Translations under genes and position numbers: made by a program | The notes under the pieces: generated by a model | Databases searched by the model: none | What the model was told of the DNA's origin: nothing | The model's input: only the letters and a program-made list of their open reading frames with translations | DNA from: Streptomyces cinnabarinus | GTDB lineage: Bacteria > Actinomycetota > Actinomycetes > Streptomycetales > Streptomycetaceae | Assembly (NCBI RefSeq): GCF_027270315.1 | Contig: NZ_CP114413.1 | Location: 3,472,001 to 3,536,000, forward strand | DNA length: 64,000 bases | Direction: 5' to 3' | Shown here: piece by piece, positions 59,634 to 64,000 of the stretch | How the letters are laid out: each line of letters begins with the position of its first letter | Numbering within the stretch: position 1 is the first letter of the stretch

Positions 59634-59918
59634 ATGCGGTCGCGGCACGTTCATCGGTGGCGGCTGCTGACGTGGCTGATCCTGGGGTTCAACCTGGCGA
59701 TGCTGCTGTGGCTGGTGATCGCGCTGGACGCGGCCGAGGACGACAACACCTGCGTCGGCGACCTCTGTCAGGGCGCCAACGACCCGGGCAGCTCGATCGG
59801 CACCTGGCTGGTGGTCCTGGTCTGGCTGACCGGCATCGCCCTGCTGGGCGCCGCCTGGCTGATCACCCACCACACCGAACGTCCGGGCCGCCGCCCCCGC
59901 AGGGGCTGGCACCGCTGA
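59634..59918 (+). CDS. Small two-helix membrane protein
   Basis: Predicted membrane protein of 94 residues with two transmembrane helices: LLTWLILGFNLAMLLWLVIA (~11-30) and TWLVVLVWLTGIALLGAAWL (~58-77). The loop between is acidic and holds two cysteines (CVGDLC), which may pair outside the cell. The tail is basic (RPGRRPRRGWHR), placing both ends inside. No family function is known to me. The ATG at 59634 was chosen over an upstream start at 59583 because GGGAGG precedes it at ideal spacing. It is convergent with cebR, only 13 bp away. Confidence 0.7.
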   Translation: MRSRHVHRWRLLTWLILGFNLAMLLWLVIALDAAEDDNTCVGDLCQGANDPGSSIGTWLVVLVWLTGIALLGAAWLITHHTERPGRRPRRGWHR

Positions 59919-59931
59919 CGCCCTGCCGGGG

Positions 59932-60987
59932 TCAGGACGACGCCCGCTCCTCCAGCTCCGTGGCCAGCACCACCTGGCGCCGCTCCAGACCGCGGGACAC
60001 CGCCGGGCGCCGGTCGGCGATCTCCTCCAGCAGGAGGTCTATCATCCGGCGGCCCATCTCCTCGATCGGCTGGCGGACGCTGGTGAGCGGCGGGTCCATG
60101 TGGCGGGCGATGGCGGAGTCGTCGTAGCCGACCAGCGCCACGTCGTCGGGGATCCGGCGGCCCGCCTCCCGCAGCACCTGCCGGGCGCCCGCCGCCATCA
60201 CGTCCGAGCCGGCGAAGACGGCGTCCAGGCCGGGGCGGCGCTCCAGCAGCGCGGACATCGCGCGGCGGCCGCCCTCCTCGGTGAAGTCGCCGGGCTCGAT
60301 CAGCTGGTCGTCCACCGCCTGGCCCGCGTCTCTCAGGGCCTCGCGGTAGCCGTCGACGCGGCGCTGGGCGCCGTAGACGTCGAGGCGGCCGGTGATGTGG
60401 GCTATCTCGCTGCGGCCCCGGGAGAGCAGATGCTCCACGGCCTGGCGGGCGCCGCCGTAGTTGTCGGAGTCCACCGACGTGAGCGTCTCAGCGGCGGACC
60501 TCGGGCCGCTGATCACGGCCGGTATCTCCAGCTGGGCCAGCAGATCGGGCAGCGGGTCGTCGGCGTGCACCGAGACCAGCAGCACCCCGTCCACCCGGTG
60601 CGCGGCGAGGTACTGGGCCAGCCGGCGCCGCTCCCGGTCGCTGCCCGCGAAGATCAGCAGCAGCTGCATCTCGGTGTCGGAGAGTTCGGCCCCGACGCCC
60701 TTGAGCATGTCGGAGAAGTACGGCTCCGCGAAGAACCGGGTCTCCGGCTCGGGGACGACGAGGGCGATGGCGTCGGTGCGGTTCGCGGCCAGGGCGCGGG
60801 CGGCCGTGTTCGGGACGTAGCCGAGTTCGGCGACCGCGGCCTCCACCGCGGCCCGGGTGGCGTCGCTGACCCGGGGCGAGCCGTTGATCACCCGGGAGAC
60901 GGTGCCCCGCCCGACACCGGCGCGCGCGGCGACCTCTTCGAGCGTGGGACGCCCGCCACTCCGCCCCCGCGCTCCGTGGCTTGCCAT
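59932..60987 (-). CDS. cebR: Cellobiose/cello-oligosaccharide repressor CebR (LacI family)
   Basis: LacI/GalR-type repressor of 351 residues. The helix-turn-helix is TLEEVAARAGVGRGTVSRVI, with hinge NTAARALAANRTD. The periplasmic-binding-like core contains ALVVPEPETRFFAEPYFSDM and VALVGYDDSAIARHMDPPLT. It is divergent from cebEFG and its perfect operator TGGGAGCGCTCCCA lies 203 bp away, upstream of cebE. In other streptomycetes CebR releases this site when cellobiose or cellotriose binds, de-repressing uptake and beta-glucosidase genes. The ATG at 60987 follows GGCGGAG; the longer open frame upstream lacks a start signal. Confidence 0.93.
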   Translation of the reverse strand: MASHGARGRSGGRPTLEEVAARAGVGRGTVSRVINGSPRVSDATRAAVEAAVAELGYVPNTAARALAANRTDAIALVVPEPETRFFAEPYFSDMLKGVGAELSDTEMQLLLIFAGSDRERRRLAQYLAAHRVDGVLLVSVHADDPLPDLLAQLEIPAVISGPRSAAETLTSVDSDNYGGARQAVEHLLSRGRSEIAHITGRLDVYGAQRRVDGYREALRDAGQAVDDQLIEPGDFTEEGGRRAMSALLERRPGLDAVFAGSDVMAAGARQVLREAGRRIPDDVALVGYDDSAIARHMDPPLTSVRQPIEEMGRRMIDLLLEEIADRRPAVSRGLERRQVVLATELEERASS

Positions 60988-61320
60988 GGGCTCCGCCTTT
61001 CGCCGTTGTCCTGTCGCTGGCCTGGAATTTAACAGCCTCGTCCCGCACTGTGACTGTTCACGGGCACGGCCGACCGCGCTGCGGGGGCCGCGCCCGGATC
61101 CAGTTAACGTCCCGATAACTGAACGCATCTCTCCGCCCCCATGCCCTTGACACCCCCGCCCGGACCGACGACTCTTCAACACATCACCTGTGGGAGCGCT
61201 CCCACAGTACCTGACACATACACATCCCGCACGTTCCCCGCCCGAGCCGCAGCGAGAACTAACGGGCCCAACATTGCAGTTGGCCGGGGGGTCGGCACGT
61301 CAGGGCAACAGGAGGACGCA
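60988..61320. other. 333-bp cebR-cebE divergent control region
   Basis: No gene is supported. The region contains the CebR box (61191-61204). A good -35, TTGACA at 61147-61152, for the cebE promoter has its -10 unclear around ACTCTT (61171-61176), so the CebR box would sit just past the start site. cebE's AGGAGG is at ~61309-61314. Confidence 0.65.
61191..61204. promoter_or_regulatory. CebR operator
   Basis: TGGGAGCGCTCCCA is the exact 14-bp palindromic CebR consensus known from S. griseus, S. reticuli and S. scabies, between cebR and cebE. Confidence 0.96.
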
Positions 61321-62637
61321 ATGCGAGCACGTACCCGAATCCGCCGCAAGGCGGTTGTCCTCGCGGCGGTGGCGTCGCTGGGCACCGGGCTGCTGGCCGG
61401 CTGTGCCGACGACGGCAACGACGACGACAGCTCGTCGACCGAGGGCGGTGGCGGCAAGACCAAGATCACCCTTGGTCTGTTCGGCACGGCCGGATTCGAG
61501 GAGTCCGGACTCTACAAGGAGTACGAGAAGCTCCACCCCGACATCGACATCCAGCAGACGGTTGTCGAGCGCAACGAGGTCTACTACCCGGCCCTGCTCA
61601 ACCACCTCACCACCAACAGCGGCCTCCAGGACATCCAGATGGTCGAGGTCGGCAACATCGCCGAGATCGTCCAGACCCAGTCGGACAAGCTGCTCGACCT
61701 GTCGAAGTACGGCAAGAAGAGCGACTACCTGGAGTGGAAGTGGCAGCAGGCCACCACCGCCGAGGGCCAGACCATCGGTGTCGGCACCGACGTCGGCCCG
61801 ATGGCGATCTGCTACCGCACCGACCTGTTCAAGGAGGCCGGACTGCCCACCGACCGCGAGGAGGTCGGCAAGCTGTGGGCGGGCAGCTGGGACAAGTTCG
61901 TCGAGGTCGGCAAGGACTACAAGGCGGACGGCCCCAAGGGCACCACCTTCCTGGACTCCCCCGGCGGCATGCTCCAGGCGATCCTGAGCAGTGAGAAGGA
62001 CCGCTTCTACGACTCCTCCGGCGAGGTCATCTACAAGACGAACCCGGCGGTGAAGTCCGCCTTCGACCTCACCGCGGAGGCCGCCGAGGCCGGTCTGATC
62101 GGCAACCAGACGCAGTTCCAGCCCGCCTGGGACACCACCATCGCCAACAGCAAGTTCGCCGCGATGTCCTGCCCGCCGTGGATGCTCGGCTACATCAAGG
62201 GCAAGTCCAAGCCCGAGGCGGCCGGCAAGTGGGATGTCGCCCAGGCGCCGAAGTCCGGCAACTGGGGCGGTTCCTTCCTGACCGTCCCGAAGTCCGGCAA
62301 GAACGCGGAGGAGGCGGCCAAGCTCGCCGCCTGGCTGACCGCGCCCGAGCAGCAGGCCAAGCTGTTCGGCGTGCAGGGCAGCTTCCCGAGCACCCCGGCG
62401 GCGTACGAGTCGACCGAGGTGACCGGTGCCAAGAACGACATGACCGGTGACGCGCCGATCGGCACGATCTTCGCCGAGGCCGCCGCCAACATCCCGGTCC
62501 AGACGATCGGCCCGAAGGACCAGATCATCCAGCAGGGCCTGACCGACAACGGCGTGGTCCTGGTGACCCAGGGCAAGTCCGCCAAGGAAGCCTGGGACAA
62601 CGCCGTCAAGACCATCGACAACGCCCTGGACCAGTGA
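61321..62637 (+). CDS. cebE: Cello-oligosaccharide-binding lipoprotein CebE
   Basis: Extracellular solute-binding lipoprotein (family 1) of 438 residues. Signal and lipobox LLAGC give lipidated C28, followed by an acidic/serine linker (DDGNDDDSSSTEGGGG). The mature protein has the family pattern ITLGLFGTAGFEESGLYKEY, VEVGNIAEIVQ, GTDVGPMAICYRTDLFKEAG and SCPPWMLGYIKG. It captures cellobiose and cellotriose for the CebF-CebG permease; the MsiK-type ATPase is encoded elsewhere. AGGAGG precedes the ATG, and the perfect CebR box is 117 bp upstream. Highly skewed codons and strong Shine-Dalgarno suggest abundant expression. Confidence 0.95.
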   Translation: MRARTRIRRKAVVLAAVASLGTGLLAGCADDGNDDDSSSTEGGGGKTKITLGLFGTAGFEESGLYKEYEKLHPDIDIQQTVVERNEVYYPALLNHLTTNSGLQDIQMVEVGNIAEIVQTQSDKLLDLSKYGKKSDYLEWKWQQATTAEGQTIGVGTDVGPMAICYRTDLFKEAGLPTDREEVGKLWAGSWDKFVEVGKDYKADGPKGTTFLDSPGGMLQAILSSEKDRFYDSSGEVIYKTNPAVKSAFDLTAEAAEAGLIGNQTQFQPAWDTTIANSKFAAMSCPPWMLGYIKGKSKPEAAGKWDVAQAPKSGNWGGSFLTVPKSGKNAEEAAKLAAWLTAPEQQAKLFGVQGSFPSTPAAYESTEVTGAKNDMTGDAPIGTIFAEAAANIPVQTIGPKDQIIQQGLTDNGVVLVTQGKSAKEAWDNAVKTIDNALDQ

Positions 62638-63662
62638 CCCGGATGAGCACTGGGCACGACACCGCCGCCGCGTCCCCCGCAAAGGAGGGGGGCGCGGCCC
62701 CGGGCCGCCCGTCGGGCGAGGGTCCGGACACCGAGCAGGAGCTGCGGCGCCGGTCCAAGCTGTCCCGCCGTTGGCAGCGGGACATGCGCTGGAGCCCGTA
62801 CGCCTTCGTCTCCCCGTTCTTCCTGCTGTTCCTGGCCTTCGGCCTGTTCCCGCTGGTCTACACGGGCTGGGCCTCGCTGCACCAGGTGGAGCTGACCGCG
62901 CCGACCGACATGGAGTGGGTCGGCCTGCGCAACTACACCCGGATCTTCGACGACGAGTTCTTCTGGAACGCGGCCGAGAACACGCTGACCATCGGCATCA
63001 TCTCGACCGTTCCGCAGCTGCTGATGGCGATGGGCATCGCCCACATCCTCAACTACAAGCTGCGCGCCTCGACCTTCTACCGGGTCGTCATGCTCGCGCC
63101 CTACGCGACCTCGATCGCCGCCGCCTCGCTGGTCTTCGTGCTGCTCTTCGGCCGCGACTACGGCATGATCAACTGGGCGCTGGGCGCGGTCGGCATCGAC
63201 AACATCGACTGGCAGAACGACCAGTGGGCGTCCCAGATCGCCGTGTCGACCATCGTCATATGGCGCTGGACCGGCTACAACGCGCTGATCTACCTGGCCG
63301 CGATGCAGGCGATCCCGCAGGACCTGTACGAGTCGGCCGCGCTGGACGGGGCCAACCGCTGGCAGCAGTTCTTCCATGTCACGCTGCCCTCGCTGCGCCC
63401 CACGATCCTGTTCACCGTGGTCGTGTCGACCATCGGCGCCTCCCAGCTGTTCGGCGAGCCGCTGCTGTTCGACGCCAACAAGGGTGCCTCCGGCGGATCC
63501 CAGCACCAGTTCCAGACGCTCGGCCTCTATCTGTACGAGCAGGGCTGGGTGAACCAGCATCTGGGCCGTGCCTCCGCCATCGCCTGGACGCTGTTCCTGA
63601 TCCTGATCGTGGTCGGCATCGTCAATTACGTCATCTCGCGCCGGCTGCGCGCCAGTAGTTAG
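62634..63662 (+). CDS. cebF: Cello-oligosaccharide ABC permease CebF
   Basis: Integral membrane permease (MalF type) of 342 residues. A hydrophilic N-terminal tail (~45 residues) precedes six helices, starting SPYAFVSPFFLLFLAFGLFP. The EAA loop that contacts the ATPase reads YESAALDGANRWQQFFHVTL. The GTG at 62634 overlaps the cebE stop (GTGA), so translation is coupled; the ATG at 62643 is an alternative. It forms the channel with CebG, which starts 11 bp later. The partner ATPase, expected to be the shared MsiK, is not in this window. Confidence 0.94.
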   Translation: MTRMSTGHDTAAASPAKEGGAAPGRPSGEGPDTEQELRRRSKLSRRWQRDMRWSPYAFVSPFFLLFLAFGLFPLVYTGWASLHQVELTAPTDMEWVGLRNYTRIFDDEFFWNAAENTLTIGIISTVPQLLMAMGIAHILNYKLRASTFYRVVMLAPYATSIAAASLVFVLLFGRDYGMINWALGAVGIDNIDWQNDQWASQIAVSTIVIWRWTGYNALIYLAAMQAIPQDLYESAALDGANRWQQFFHVTLPSLRPTILFTVVVSTIGASQLFGEPLLFDANKGASGGSQHQFQTLGLYLYEQGWVNQHLGRASAIAWTLFLILIVVGIVNYVISRRLRASS

Positions 63663-63672
63663 GAGACCGGCC

Positions 63673-64000
63673 GTGACGACGACACTGACTCCAGCCTCCG
63701 AGACACCTCCGGAGAAGACCCGGCGGGTACGGCGGCCGAAGGCGGCCCGGGCCGGCGGAACCCTGCACGCGGGACCGATCGCGTACGTGATCCTCGCGCT
63801 GTTCACCATCGGCTCGCTGTTCCCGCTGGTGTGGACGGCGATCGCCGCCTCCCGGGACAACCAGCGGCTGGCCGAGACCCCGCCGCCGTTCTGGTTCGGC
63901 TCGAACCTCTTCGACAATCTCGATCTCGCCTGGAACGACGCCAACCTGGGCGAGGCGTTCATCAACACCACGTTCGTGGCGGGGGTGTCGGCGGCGACCA
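63673..64000 (+). CDS. cebG: Cello-oligosaccharide ABC permease CebG, 3' end outside window
   Basis: N-terminal 109 codons of the second permease (MalG type). It begins MTTTLTPASETPPEKTRRVR, followed by the first membrane helix GPIAYVILALFTIGSLFPLV, a typical MalG-like beginning ('ASRDNQRL' after helix 1), and the start of helix 2 near the end of the window. The GTG start follows AGGAGACCGG, immediately after cebF. The frame is still open at base 64000. The next gene should be a beta-glucosidase (bglC), judging by other Streptomyces. Confidence 0.93.
   Translation, partial: MTTTLTPASETPPEKTRRVRRPKAARAGGTLHAGPIAYVILALFTIGSLFPLVWTAIAASRDNQRLAETPPPFWFGSNLFDNLDLAWNDANLGEAFINTTFVAGVSAAT

Noticed and set aside
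1..64000. Search for insertion sequences, integrases or att sites at the tRNA-His
   Set aside because: No transposase or integrase motif was found, and no repeat of the tRNA 3' end is present nearby; the tRNA is followed directly by its terminator.

Overview
This is a chromosomal window from a Streptomyces species. The evidence is very high G+C with strong third-position bias, GTG and TTG starts behind GGAGG-type ribosome binding sites, ATGA/GTGA-coupled operons, the complete desferrioxamine locus with iron boxes, adpA with its TTA codon, a SenS-SenR-HbpS system and the cebR-cebEFG locus. From about 34.7 kb to the end, the gene order (acyl-CoA dehydrogenases, leucine-degradation operon, desEF-desABCD, hexosaminidase, second glmS, adpA, orn, cebREFG) matches the S. 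coelicolor arrangement as I remember it. No insertion sequence, prophage, CRISPR array or rRNA is visible; the only RNA gene is tRNA-His.

Layout. 0-5 kb: end of an MFS exporter, a divergent-type EPSP synthase homologue, and a MocR regulator facing a LysE exporter across repeated ATTGC/GCAAT sites. A decayed ~80-bp tandem repeat follows the mocR gene. 5-12.3 kb: a Tat-type GH3 N-acetylglucosaminidase, a cysteine-rich lipoprotein, then a two-gene unit: a small trypsin-co-occurring protein (TCD1/CU044_2847 type) translationally coupled to a 1379-residue protein with trypsin-like protease, STAND NTPase, one membrane helix and fourteen WD40 repeats. This has the architecture of a bacterial conflict or signalling system and is the most interesting locus here. 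12.3-26 kb: S37 aminopeptidase, a single-chain ABC exporter with two unequal ATP sites, the SenR/SenS pair divergent from hbpS, two secreted beta-propeller proteins, a beta-lactamase-fold protein, a small membrane protein and an extracellular endonuclease.

26-33.8 kb: a MmyB-type regulator that runs antisense into the next gene, then an arginine/guanidino-compound module (TPP-dependent decarboxylase, guanidinobutyrase-type ureohydrolase, sodium:solute symporter, PucR regulator) and a conserved putative phosphatase. 33.8-42.3 kb: thioesterase II and leucine/isovalerate degradation (two acyl-CoA dehydrogenases, HMG-CoA lyase, both methylcrotonyl-CoA carboxylase subunits) with a divergent TetR regulator and paired operators.

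42.4-54.5 kb: siderophore import and reduction (desE, desF), then desABCD, each set behind an iron box; a GH20 chitobiase whose signal peptide is out of frame with its mature domain; a DUF4429/SHOCT protein; and glmS. 54.6-64 kb: an acetate-transporter-family protein, a universal stress protein, adpA, oligoribonuclease, tRNA-His, a GNAT enzyme, and cebR divergent from cebE-cebF-cebG (cello-oligosaccharide uptake), with a perfect CebR box between them. cebG is cut by the window end.
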